Assembly: GCA_963677355.2 (NCBI GenBank)
Contig: CAXXXQ010000003.1
Location: forward strand, 248,001-312,000
Source of the DNA: Thiomicrorhabdus sp963677355
GTDB taxonomy: Bacteria > Pseudomonadota > Gammaproteobacteria > Thiomicrospirales > Thiomicrospiraceae
Length of the DNA: 64,000 nucleotides
Direction of reading: 5' to 3'
A program made the translations under genes and the position numbers. Under the pieces are notes generated by a model. The model had not been told where the DNA came from and made no database searches. It saw only the letters and a program-made list of their open reading frames with translations. This document shows positions 17,540 to 26,003 of the stretch, one piece after another; the first letter of the stretch is position 1; every line of letters starts with the position of its first letter.

Positions 17540-18379
17540 TTATTGCTCAGCCCAAGTTTTCAGTTGTTGAATCTCATGCGCCCAAATTGAAGGATCAATC
17601 GTTTCCAGAGTCATCGGAATATTGTCGATACGCGGATCCTGCATCAGTTTTTTAAACGGTTCCCAGCCGATTTCTCCCTGACCTAAACTATGGTGACGAT
17701 CCAACTTTTGCCCCAGAGTCGCTTTGGAATCATTTAAATGCATACCTTTCAAATATTCAAAACCGACAGTCTGTTCGAAATCCGAGAAAACGGCATCATA
17801 GTCGTTTTTGATGTCATAACCGGCCGCGTAGGCGTGGCAAATATCGATGCAGACGCCAACCCGGGATTTATCTTCCACTTTATCGATAATATAAGCCAGT
17901 TGCTCATGTTTATAGCCAAGATTGGAACCTTGGCCGGCGGTGTTTTCCAGCACGGCGATAACATCGGATGTTTGGGCTAAGGCAAAGTTAATCGATTCGG
18001 CAATGTAATCCATACATTGTTGTTCCGATATCTCTCGCAGGTGGCTACCGGGATGAAAATTCAAACGGTCTATACCGAGTTGGTGGCAACGCTGCAATTC
18101 GTCGATAAAAGCGTCCAGAGATTTTTGACGTTTATCAATATCCGGGTGGCCTAAGTTTATCAAATAGCTGTCGTGCGGCAGAATCTGATTGCTGCCGTAG
18201 CCATATTTTTCACAGTTTTCCTTAAAGCTTTGAATGCTCTGTTCGCTAAGCGGTTTGGCGACCCATTGACGTTGGTTCTTGGTGAATAGCGCGAAAGCGG
18301 TGGCTCCGATTTCATGTGCTCGGATAGGGGCGTTCTCTACCCCGCCTGCGGCGGAAACATGAGCTCCGATATATTTCAT
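17540..18379 (-). CDS. nfo: Endonuclease IV (AP endonuclease)
   Basis: Cuts DNA 5' to abasic sites in base-excision repair. This 279-residue TIM-barrel enzyme shows all three family signatures for the trinuclear zinc site: LNFHPGSHL, VLENTAGQGSNLGY and GMHLNDSKATLGQKLDRHHSLGQG. The opening MKYIGAHVSAAGG is canonical. It is a single gene, divergent from the coiled-coil protein gene at 18526. Confidence 0.95.
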   Translation of the reverse strand: MKYIGAHVSAAGGVENAPIRAHEIGATAFALFTKNQRQWVAKPLSEQSIQSFKENCEKYGYGSNQILPHDSYLINLGHPDIDKRQKSLDAFIDELQRCHQLGIDRLNFHPGSHLREISEQQCMDYIAESINFALAQTSDVIAVLENTAGQGSNLGYKHEQLAYIIDKVEDKSRVGVCIDICHAYAAGYDIKNDYDAVFSDFEQTVGFEYLKGMHLNDSKATLGQKLDRHHSLGQGEIGWEPFKKLMQDPRIDNIPMTLETIDPSIWAHEIQQLKTWAEQ

Positions 18380-18442
18380 TGATTTTGGCCTTTTGGGTCA
18401 GTGAAGTGGCAGAAATTAACAATTTATCCTAGTTGGTAAAAC

Positions 18443-18458
18443 TGGCACGTTTTCTGCA
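18443..18458 (+). promoter_or_regulatory. Sigma-54-type -24/-12 promoter candidate
   Basis: TGGCACG-N4-CTGCA matches the RpoN consensus (TGGCACG-N4-TTGCA) at all but one base. The invariant GG and GC are the correct ten bases apart. It points right, about 70 bp upstream of the gene at 18526. No activator site was identified. Confidence 0.55.
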
Positions 18459-18525
18459 TAAACTAGGAAAAATAGAATTATACAAAATATAACGACAGAA
18501 AAATGACAGCACAGGGATAAATGAT

Positions 18526-19017
18526 ATGGCAATCGACTTAAGAGAAGTGGAGCCGCTAGGTTCTAAAAGTGTTCTGCTTGAACAAGCTATGCGCCGCCGC
18601 CGTGGACAAAAGAATAACGGTTATGAAGATCTGGATATGTCGGATATGATCGAACCGGATTTTGAGTGGCTTAAACAAGATAAGACTGCCATTGAAAGCT
18701 TGGTTAAACAGATGGATGCTTCCATCGGCCAACTGTCTCAGCAGATGCGTTCCTTGGATGAACAAAGCTCTAAATCCCGTCTCAAGGTGGAAAAAGAGCA
18801 GCAGTTGCTGTTCAAGCAGATTAAAACGCTAAACTCGCTTCTCAAACGTCAAATCGATATTTTTGCGACGGTAGAGCGTAAAATGTCGGCTATTGAAGTC
18901 AAGCAGAACAATTTGATTCCGCAAATCGGTATTGGTTTGATTTCCGGTCTCATGTCGGCGGTTGCCATTCTGGCCACGGCTCCATGGCTGACGGTTTTGA
19001 TGGAAAACCTACGCTAA
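18526..19017 (+). CDS. Coiled-coil protein with C-terminal membrane anchor, function unknown
   Basis: I do not recognise this 163-residue protein. An N-terminal basic patch (AMRRRRGQK) is followed by a long heptad-rich coiled coil (about residues 50-130, including QMDASIGQLSQQMRSLDEQS and LLKRQIDIFATVERKM). A single hydrophobic segment near the C-terminus (IGIGLISGLMSAVAILATA, about 136-156) would make it a tail-anchored inner-membrane protein. A near-consensus sigma-54 promoter precedes it, suggesting regulated expression. It is followed by the CysJ-like gene 76 bp downstream. Confidence 0.75.
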   Translation: MAIDLREVEPLGSKSVLLEQAMRRRRGQKNNGYEDLDMSDMIEPDFEWLKQDKTAIESLVKQMDASIGQLSQQMRSLDEQSSKSRLKVEKEQQLLFKQIKTLNSLLKRQIDIFATVERKMSAIEVKQNNLIPQIGIGLISGLMSAVAILATAPWLTVLMENLR

Positions 19018-19093
19018 TCGCGAGGATTTTGCATAGGTCTTTTTGCCAACCTTTGAATATAGGCTAGAATAAAGTTCATTTCCTGTAGCTTGT

Positions 19094-20203
19094 ATGATGA
19101 GACCTATGCGATTAGATATTCAAAGCCATGACTGCTTGACTCCTGACTCAAGCGAGAAGTCGATTTATTATCTTACCTTGTCTGTTCCTGATAGTGGTTC
19201 CGATACGATCGATTATGCACCCGGTGACTGGGTCACCATTCAAGCCTGTAACCGTCCCGAACTAGTCAGTAAACTTTTGGCTGAATTGCAGCTGAGCGGT
19301 CAAGAAATTATTGAGCTGAGAAGGGCTGGTCAAGTTACGGTTGAGGAGGCTTTACGCCATCATCTAGAGATCACTCAGTTGAACCCGGCGATATTGAATA
19401 AAATACAACGCCAAATGCAAATCGGCAGTTGGCAAGATCGCCAACAGATGATGGATTTTGCCTATGGCAAAGATATTTTGGATTTACTCGAGCATTTCCC
19501 TGAGCTGAAAAATTTAGGTGTGGAATTTCTGACGTTACTGTCGCCTCTGGCGCCAAGGTATTATTCGATTGCCTCGGCTAATCTGGATCACAAAACACTC
19601 TCTATTCTCTATCGTCAGGTCAATTATCATCACAATGAAAGAGAGCGTTTCGGCGTGGCGAGTAATTTTTTGGTTGGTCAGGGTTGTGACGGCCAGCTGG
19701 AAGTGGAAATCAAGCCGAATCCGACCTTTAAAATGCCGCAAGATAGCACTACGCCGATCATAATGATGGGTGCCGGGACAGGGTTGGCACCGTTTGTGGG
19801 TTTTATGCAGCAACGTGAACAGTTAATGAAACAGGGCAAGGAACTCGGTGCCGCCTATCTGTTTTATGGCGAGACCAGTCAACTGGAGCACTGCCTGTTA
19901 TGCGACTGGTTTGAGGCTTGGCAAGCGCAAGGGCTGGTGGAGAATGTTTATGCTTTTTCGCGAGATCAGGCGGAAAAGGTCTATGTTCAACACCGTTTGT
20001 TGGAACGGGCGGAAACCCTATGGGCCTTGATCGGCAGTGGTGCCCACCTCTATATTTGCGGTAGCCAGAATCGATTAGCGGTGGCGGTTAAAGAGGCGAT
20101 GCTGACGGTTTTTCAACAGCAGGGAGGTTTATCCGCCGAAGACGCTGAGCAATTATGGAACCAGCTGCGTAAAGAGAAACGCCTTCAACAGGATGTCTAT
20201 TGA
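19094..20203 (+). CDS. Flavoprotein reductase of the CysJ / diflavin C-terminal type, lacking a flavodoxin domain
   Basis: A 369-residue FAD/NAD(P)H-binding reductase. It matches the C-terminal two thirds of sulfite reductase flavoprotein alpha: an insert-bearing FAD domain with SPLAPRYYSIAS, an NADPH domain with MMGAGTGLAPFVGF and YICGSQNRLAVAV, and the diagnostic C-terminus RLQQDVY. The FMN flavodoxin module that CysJ carries at its N-terminus is absent, and no cysI lies nearby. It may accept a separate flavodoxin or ferredoxin partner. Several ATGs (19094, 19097, 19106) are possible starts. Confidence 0.8.
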   Translation: MMRPMRLDIQSHDCLTPDSSEKSIYYLTLSVPDSGSDTIDYAPGDWVTIQACNRPELVSKLLAELQLSGQEIIELRRAGQVTVEEALRHHLEITQLNPAILNKIQRQMQIGSWQDRQQMMDFAYGKDILDLLEHFPELKNLGVEFLTLLSPLAPRYYSIASANLDHKTLSILYRQVNYHHNERERFGVASNFLVGQGCDGQLEVEIKPNPTFKMPQDSTTPIIMMGAGTGLAPFVGFMQQREQLMKQGKELGAAYLFYGETSQLEHCLLCDWFEAWQAQGLVENVYAFSRDQAEKVYVQHRLLERAETLWALIGSGAHLYICGSQNRLAVAVKEAMLTVFQQQGGLSAEDAEQLWNQLRKEKRLQQDVY

Positions 20204-20215
20204 CGGCGTAGGCCG

Positions 20216-21721
20216 TTATTTAATGTGTAATTGAAAGCCGACTTTTTCAAGTTTTTCGGCTTCGGATTCCAAATCCAGACGAGTAAGCGGGTGGGCGTCA
20301 AGCCAGTTCTCTTCAAATTCCAAATGAATTGTTCGACCTTCTTCTATGATCAAAGTCGGATCAACGGCTTCTAAATCTCGTCCACGATGAATTCTGACCG
20401 CAAGGCGTAACACCACGGTCAGATAAGGCATGATGTCGCGTACACTTTCATCCAACTCTTCATTGGCGTCCATGTAGTATTTGCCGCGGTGGTTCAGCAC
20501 CAAGGCACTCAGGATTTGTTTTTCCTGCTGGTTGAAACCGGCCATGTCGGCATTGGCGATAAGGTAAGCGCCATGTTGACGTGCCCGTTTAAAACTAATG
20601 GAAATGCCTACTTCATGTAAACGACAGGCCCAAATAAGCAATCTGCGGAAATCGTAGCTGTCTGAATGTAAATCCCAGGTATTGTGGCTCTGTTTGAACA
20701 GGGACGATGCCGTCTTGGCAACCATGTCGGCTTGTTCGGTATCGACTTTCATCCACTTTTGCATGGCTTTGACACTGGTCTCACGGATATCCTCGGCATT
20801 GAGGCGTCCTAAGGTGTCAAGGATTAAACCTTCACGTAAAGCGTTTTGCGAAACTTGCATGTGTTCGATATTGAGCTCGATAAAAGTGGCCATTAATACT
20901 GCCAAACCGCCAATGAGAACCGGACGGCGTTCGTCTTTCAGACCGGCCAACTTGATCTCTTTAGTTGAACCGGCTTTTATCAAGGCTTTACTGAGGTCAA
21001 TCATACCCTGCAACGTGATGCCCGATTCAGACCAGCTATTGATTTCCAGGATTTGTCCGATGGACTTGATGGTTCCGGAGGCACCGATGGCGATGTCCCA
21101 GCCTTGTTTCATTAAAGTTCTGCGGTGGGGTCTGAGCACTTGACGACATCTGGCCGTAGCTTCGTTGAAGCTTTCTTCCGTGATTTTGCCTTTCGGAAAA
21201 AATTCTTGAGAAACACTGACACAACCCATTTCCGTACTGGTCAGGTGTTTATTTTTGAAATGTTCCCCGATGATGTATTCGGTACTGCCGCCGCCAATAT
21301 CCATCACTAGGCGTTGCTCGCTAGTGCTTGGCAAACCGTGCGCAACTCCAAGATAGATTAAACGAGCCTCTTCCTGGCCGGCAATGATCTGGATGGTGTG
21401 TCCCAATGCCTGTTTAGCCTGATTCAGAAATTCGCGACTGTTTTTGGCGTTACGCAGCGTATTGGTCCCCACGGCGCGAACATTGTTGGGCGGAATGTCT
21501 TTGATGCGTTGTCCGAAGCGTTCCAGGCAGGCGATGCCGTCTTCGAAAGCTTTATCGGTGAGTCTGCCTTTTTTATCCAAGCCGGATCGCAAGCGAACCA
21601 TTTCTTTGTGTTTATCGACAACTTGCATTTGACCATGGACTTCTCGAGCAATGATCATGTGGAAGCTGTTTGAACCTAAATCAATAGCAGCAAAAAGGTC
21701 GTTCTTGGGTGAGTCGTTCAT
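20216..21721 (-). CDS. ppx: Exopolyphosphatase / guanosine pentaphosphatase (Ppx/GppA family)
   Basis: Releases phosphate from polyphosphate ends, or the gamma-type phosphate from pppGpp. This 501-residue protein has ASKHA-fold phosphate-binding loops (AAIDLGSNSFHMII and VMDIGGGSTEYIIG) and a C-terminal HD-like region (RLHEVGISISF, ALVLNHRGKY). Ppx and GppA are hard to separate by motif; the neighbouring ppk1 favours Ppx. It lies 185 bp downstream of ppk1 on the same strand. Confidence 0.9.
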   Translation of the reverse strand: MNDSPKNDLFAAIDLGSNSFHMIIAREVHGQMQVVDKHKEMVRLRSGLDKKGRLTDKAFEDGIACLERFGQRIKDIPPNNVRAVGTNTLRNAKNSREFLNQAKQALGHTIQIIAGQEEARLIYLGVAHGLPSTSEQRLVMDIGGGSTEYIIGEHFKNKHLTSTEMGCVSVSQEFFPKGKITEESFNEATARCRQVLRPHRRTLMKQGWDIAIGASGTIKSIGQILEINSWSESGITLQGMIDLSKALIKAGSTKEIKLAGLKDERRPVLIGGLAVLMATFIELNIEHMQVSQNALREGLILDTLGRLNAEDIRETSVKAMQKWMKVDTEQADMVAKTASSLFKQSHNTWDLHSDSYDFRRLLIWACRLHEVGISISFKRARQHGAYLIANADMAGFNQQEKQILSALVLNHRGKYYMDANEELDESVRDIMPYLTVVLRLAVRIHRGRDLEAVDPTLIIEEGRTIHLEFEENWLDAHPLTRLDLESEAEKLEKVGFQLHIK

Positions 21722-21859
21722 AGGCTTATTCTAATATTCTGGCAACCGTCATTGCCGTCGCTTCTTTTCTGTTTTCGATTGACGCGCTCTAGTTTAACCG
21801 TTTTCCGTAGCTTTGCCTACAGAAGCGGGCTATGAATGGTGTGCAGGAATTAAAATTAG

Positions 21860-21899
21860 ACCTGTCAATTGAATCCGGTAAAAGGCTCTACTGACAGGT
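21860..21899 (-). terminator. Possible weak terminator after ppk1
   Basis: An 8-bp inverted repeat ACCTGTCA (21860-21867) / TGACAGGT (21892-21899) with a 24-base loop lies just after the ppk1 stop. On the minus strand it is followed by only a broken T tract, so termination strength is doubtful. Confidence 0.35.
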
Positions 21900-21906
21900 A
21901 TGTTGA

Positions 21907-24045
21907 TTATTTGCTGTATTTTTCGATCAGCGAGTTTTGAGCATTGAATGGCTTATGGTTATCCGGAGTCAGGGCGTTATAACGACCGTCTGCTTGTAGT
22001 TGCCAAGCTCCGGTGTTGTCTTCCAGATAGATTGCCAAACCTTCCGTATAGACCTGCTGAAAACAGTCGTCGTCCAAGATCGGGAAACAGGTTTCCACAC
22101 GAGCCAACAGATTGCGACGCATCCAATCCGCACTTGAACAGAACAGTTCAGGGCGTGCGCCGTCATTTTCAAAATAGTAGATGCGGTGGTGCTCTAAAAA
22201 ACGGCCGATGATCGAAGTGACTGTGATGTTTTCCGAAAGGCCGGGGATGCCCGGTCTTAAGCTACAAATACCGCGGACGATTAAATCGATTTTAACGCCG
22301 GCCTGAGAGGCTTTGTAGAGTGCATCGATAATCCCTTTTTCTTCCAACCCATTCATCTTGGCGATGATTCTTGCCGGACGGCCTTGGCGGGCATTTTCCG
22401 CTTCGCGTTCGATACGTTCAATCATGCCGCTGCGCAGTGAAAACGGAGACTGCAACAGCACTTCAAGATCTTTGGTGTCTCCCAAGCTGGTCAGCTGCTG
22501 GAAAATTTTGGAGGCGTCACGCCCGATAGCCGGGTTCGCCGTCATCAGACCAAAGTCGGAATAGAAACGCGTGGTAATGTGGTGATAGTTTCCGGTTCCC
22601 AAATGAGTGTAATGACGGATTTTGTCACCCTCGCGGCGTACCACTAAAATCATCTTGGCGTGTGTTTTGTAACCGACGACTCCGTAAACCACGTGTGCCC
22701 CGGCATCCTGAAGTTTGGTGGCTTGAATAATATTGTTGTCTTCATCAAAACGGGCGCGAAGCTCTACCACAGCAGTCACTTCTTTACCGTTTTGAGCGGC
22801 TCTTTCCAACGCTTTGATGATTTGCGAGTTTTCACCGGTACGATATAGAGTCATGCGAATAGCCAGTACATTCGGATCTTTAGCGGCTTCTTTCAAGAAT
22901 TGAATCACCGGGCTGAATGAGTCGTACGGATGGTGTAACAGTATGTCTTTTTGTTTGATGCGATCAAACAGGCTGTCGGGCTCTTTATGGCGTGTAAACA
23001 GTTTGAAAGCATGTTTGGACGGCCGTTTTTTTAGGGTAATAGAGCGCTGCGAATAAGGTTCAAATAACAAGTCCGGACGTTCCGCCATACCGGGTACGGC
23101 ATCCAATCGATGCAGGTTAACCGGGCCGTTGACGCGGTACAGAGATTGGTCGTCTAGATTGAAACGATCGAGAAGGTAATCGATCAAATGTTGCGGGCAG
23201 TTATCAGCCACTTCCAGACGGATGGCGCCACCATATTGACGGCCGGAAAGCTCACCGCGCAGTGCGCTCATCAAGTCGTCAACTTCTTCCTCATCTATGA
23301 ACAGGTTGGTGTTGCGGGTGACGCGAAACTGGTAACAACCGGTTACGGTCATGCCCGGGAATAACAGGGAAACATTGGCGTGCAGGATTGACGACAGGAA
23401 CACAAAGTCGTTTTCACCATCGGTCGCTTCTGGCGGCAGCTTGATGATACGCGGTAGAGAGCGCGGTACCGGAACAATGGCCAGACCGTTTGAACGGCCA
23501 AACGCATCTTTACCTTCCAAGGAGACGATGAAGTTCAAACTTTTATTCAGTACTTTTGGGAAAGGGTGGGAAGGATCCAAGCCAACGGCACTTAATACCG
23601 GCTGCAACGATTCGGTAAAGTAATTGCGAATCCACTCTTTCAATTGATCCGACCAGTGGTTGCGGCGCAGAAAACGGATATTCTCTTTCTGCAAGGCCGG
23701 AATCAGCACATTGTTCAGGGTGTGATATTGCTCTTCGACAATTTCATGCGCCGCTTCCGACAGGCAGTGAATCACCTCGGTAGGTTTCTGGTCATCCGGT
23801 TGGGTAACGGCTCCCGGATCGTCCGCCAACTCCATCAGGCTCGCTAGGCGAACTTCGAAAAATTCGTCCATATTGCTGCTGGAAATACACAGATATTTCA
23901 AACGCTCCAACAATGGAATCGATTCATTGCCGGCCTGGGCTAAGACTCTGCGGTTGAATTCCAGCAGGCTGCGTTCGCGATTGATATATAAAGGGTACTC
24001 CGTTGTACCATCAGGTGTCGATGTATTGGTGTTGGCGTCAGACAT
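21907..24045 (-). CDS. ppk1: Polyphosphate kinase 1
   Basis: Polymerises inorganic polyphosphate from ATP. The 712-residue length and four-domain layout are normal. The N-terminal YINRERSLLEFNRRVLAQA segment and the phospholipase-D-like catalytic half are visible. The latter carries the autophosphorylated histidine in GYKTHAKMILVVRR and a second one in the RIYYFENDG region after EHH. LLHHPYDSFSPV is also characteristic. With ppx just downstream this is a polyphosphate synthesis and degradation pair. Confidence 0.95.
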   Translation of the reverse strand: MSDANTNTSTPDGTTEYPLYINRERSLLEFNRRVLAQAGNESIPLLERLKYLCISSSNMDEFFEVRLASLMELADDPGAVTQPDDQKPTEVIHCLSEAAHEIVEEQYHTLNNVLIPALQKENIRFLRRNHWSDQLKEWIRNYFTESLQPVLSAVGLDPSHPFPKVLNKSLNFIVSLEGKDAFGRSNGLAIVPVPRSLPRIIKLPPEATDGENDFVFLSSILHANVSLLFPGMTVTGCYQFRVTRNTNLFIDEEEVDDLMSALRGELSGRQYGGAIRLEVADNCPQHLIDYLLDRFNLDDQSLYRVNGPVNLHRLDAVPGMAERPDLLFEPYSQRSITLKKRPSKHAFKLFTRHKEPDSLFDRIKQKDILLHHPYDSFSPVIQFLKEAAKDPNVLAIRMTLYRTGENSQIIKALERAAQNGKEVTAVVELRARFDEDNNIIQATKLQDAGAHVVYGVVGYKTHAKMILVVRREGDKIRHYTHLGTGNYHHITTRFYSDFGLMTANPAIGRDASKIFQQLTSLGDTKDLEVLLQSPFSLRSGMIERIEREAENARQGRPARIIAKMNGLEEKGIIDALYKASQAGVKIDLIVRGICSLRPGIPGLSENITVTSIIGRFLEHHRIYYFENDGARPELFCSSADWMRRNLLARVETCFPILDDDCFQQVYTEGLAIYLEDNTGAWQLQADGRYNALTPDNHKPFNAQNSLIEKYSK

Positions 24046-24149
24046 TTTTTAATTTTCGATGTGATTAATAATTGAAAAAATATTCTAGCCAAAAAATAAG
24101 TCGTAATTATGACAATTTGGTCTCTTCTATCGTTTTCCGGTTCGCTTTT

Positions 24150-24440
24150 TTAGGGGGCTTGATCGTCATGTTTGGTTTCCGCTTTTTCTTGGCGGTGACA
24201 CGAACAAGGCGGAACGGGGTCGACACCGCCCGGATTCCCCGGGTGACAGCGGCCGATACGTTTGATTGCCAGCCAGCTGCCTTTGATGGGGCCGTGTTTT
24301 TGAATAGCCTCGATGGCATAGCTTGAGCAGCTCGGATAAAAACGACAACGCGGTCCTATCAACGGACTAATAAAGAGCTGATAGAAGCGGACGATTTTGA
24401 TCAATAGCCAGGAGATAGGGTTTGGAAAACGAGCGGGCAT
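24150..24440 (-). CDS. yidD: Membrane protein insertion efficiency factor YidD
   Basis: About 96 residues with the family pattern: an amphipathic N-terminal helix (WLLIKIVRFYQLFISPLIG), the cysteine motif RCRFYPSCSSYAIEAIQKHG, and KRIGRCHPGNPGGVDPVP. YidD assists membrane protein insertion. It normally lies between rnpA and yidC; here it stands alone between ppk1 and pyrC. The frame is open 37 codons further up, but that part overlaps the pyrC promoter region, so I start at 24440. Confidence 0.88.
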   Translation of the reverse strand: MPARFPNPISWLLIKIVRFYQLFISPLIGPRCRFYPSCSSYAIEAIQKHGPIKGSWLAIKRIGRCHPGNPGGVDPVPPCSCHRQEKAETKHDDQAP

Positions 24441-24579
24441 GATATTTGTGCTTGATAACGGAAAAACTGTTACAAATAGTACAATGAATACCGATAAAAT
24501 ACCAAACAAAGCATTTAACCCCGGTGTAGCTGATTGAGCTAATCGCGGCATTGCCGAACGTATTTAAGGAATATAAATC

Positions 24580-25923
24580 ATGACTCAAGCCAAACAAACC
24601 ATTCTGATTTCTCAAGCCACGATCGTCAACGAAGGAAAGCGGTTTGTTGCTGATGTGCTGGTCGAAAGCGGCCGTATCAAACGAGTTGCTGACAAAATAG
24701 AAGCGGCGGCTGATCAGGTGATTGATGCGACAGGGTTGATGTTGTTACCGGGTATGATCGATGATCAGGTGCATTTTCGTGATCCCGGGTTGACGGCCAA
24801 AGGAGATATTGCGACTGAATCGAAGGCGGCCGTTGCCGGCGGGACCACCAGCTTTATGGATATGCCGAACGTCAAACCGACCACGACCACGATTGAAAAT
24901 CTGGAAGCGAAATATCAGATCGGTGCCGAAAAAGCGTGGACCAACTACTCTTTTTATTTTGGCGCAACCAATGACAATCTTGAGGAATTGAAGCAGGTCA
25001 ATCCTAGAAATGTTTGCGGGGTGAAAATCTTTATGGGGGCTTCTACCGGTAATATGCTGGTCGACAGAGAGCAGGCGTTACGCGATATTTTTACCCACAG
25101 CCCGACGTTGATCACCACTCACTGTGAAGATACGCCGATGATCAAAGCGCAAGAAGAGAAGTATCGTGAACAGTATGGTGACGATGTGCCTATGTCGGCT
25201 CATCCTGAAATCCGTTGCCGCGAGGCGTGTTACAAATCCTCTTCTTTTGCGGTGGATTTAGCCAAAGAAACCGGTGCGGATTTACATATTTTGCATTTGA
25301 CTACCGCTGAAGAGATGGCGTTGTTCGAGCCGGGCCCGGTTGAAGGCAAGAAGATTACTGCTGAAGCCTGTGTCCACCACCTCTGGTTTAGCGAAGAGGA
25401 TTATGCGACTAAGGGGACTTACATCAAATGTAATCCGGCAATTAAAAAACAGTCGGACAGAGAGGCGATTCGCCAAGCGGTAAGAGACGGACGAATCGAT
25501 ATTATCGCGACCGACCATGCGCCGCATACCGATGCGGAAAAACAGAACAAATACTTTACGGCGCCTGCAGGCTTGCCGCAGGTTCAACAGTCACTTTCGG
25601 CGCTATTGGATATGGTGCATGACGGCGTATTTGATCTTGAAACGGTGGTACAGAAAACCGCGCACAATGTGGCGATTCGTTATCAGATCGAAGATCGCGG
25701 TTTTATCCGCGAGGGCTACTGGGCAGACTTGGTATTGGTGGATATGAACAAGCCGCATACCGACGATAAAGAACATAACCTTTATAAATGCCAATGGTCG
25801 CCTTGGGAAGGTCATACCTTCAAGTCATCGGTTATCAGTACCTTTGTTTCCGGTGAATTGAAGTATCATCAAGGTGAATTTGCCGATTTTACGCCCGGTC
25901 AAAGACTGCTTTTTAACCGCTAA
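24580..25923 (+). CDS. pyrC: Dihydroorotase
   Basis: Third step of pyrimidine synthesis: interconverts carbamoyl-aspartate and dihydroorotate. It is a 447-residue amidohydrolase of the longer, type I-like class. Metal-site features are VHFRDPG (His65), the probably carboxylated lysine in GVKIFMGAS (Lys149), ITTHCEDT, LHILHLTT and IIATDHAPHT. The first histidine of the usual HxH pair is Gln63 here (DDQVHFRD). I believe this is shared by a dihydroorotase subgroup rather than a defect, but could not check. The start matches an AAGGA ribosome binding site. Confidence 0.9.
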   Translation: MTQAKQTILISQATIVNEGKRFVADVLVESGRIKRVADKIEAAADQVIDATGLMLLPGMIDDQVHFRDPGLTAKGDIATESKAAVAGGTTSFMDMPNVKPTTTTIENLEAKYQIGAEKAWTNYSFYFGATNDNLEELKQVNPRNVCGVKIFMGASTGNMLVDREQALRDIFTHSPTLITTHCEDTPMIKAQEEKYREQYGDDVPMSAHPEIRCREACYKSSSFAVDLAKETGADLHILHLTTAEEMALFEPGPVEGKKITAEACVHHLWFSEEDYATKGTYIKCNPAIKKQSDREAIRQAVRDGRIDIIATDHAPHTDAEKQNKYFTAPAGLPQVQQSLSALLDMVHDGVFDLETVVQKTAHNVAIRYQIEDRGFIREGYWADLVLVDMNKPHTDDKEHNLYKCQWSPWEGHTFKSSVISTFVSGELKYHQGEFADFTPGQRLLFNR

Positions 25924-26003
25924 ATCGCATATCTTTGTTTTTTTGGCGTGAATTATTGCTTATGATATAAGCGCAATTGAATAACTTGAGTGGAATAGTC
26001 TAG

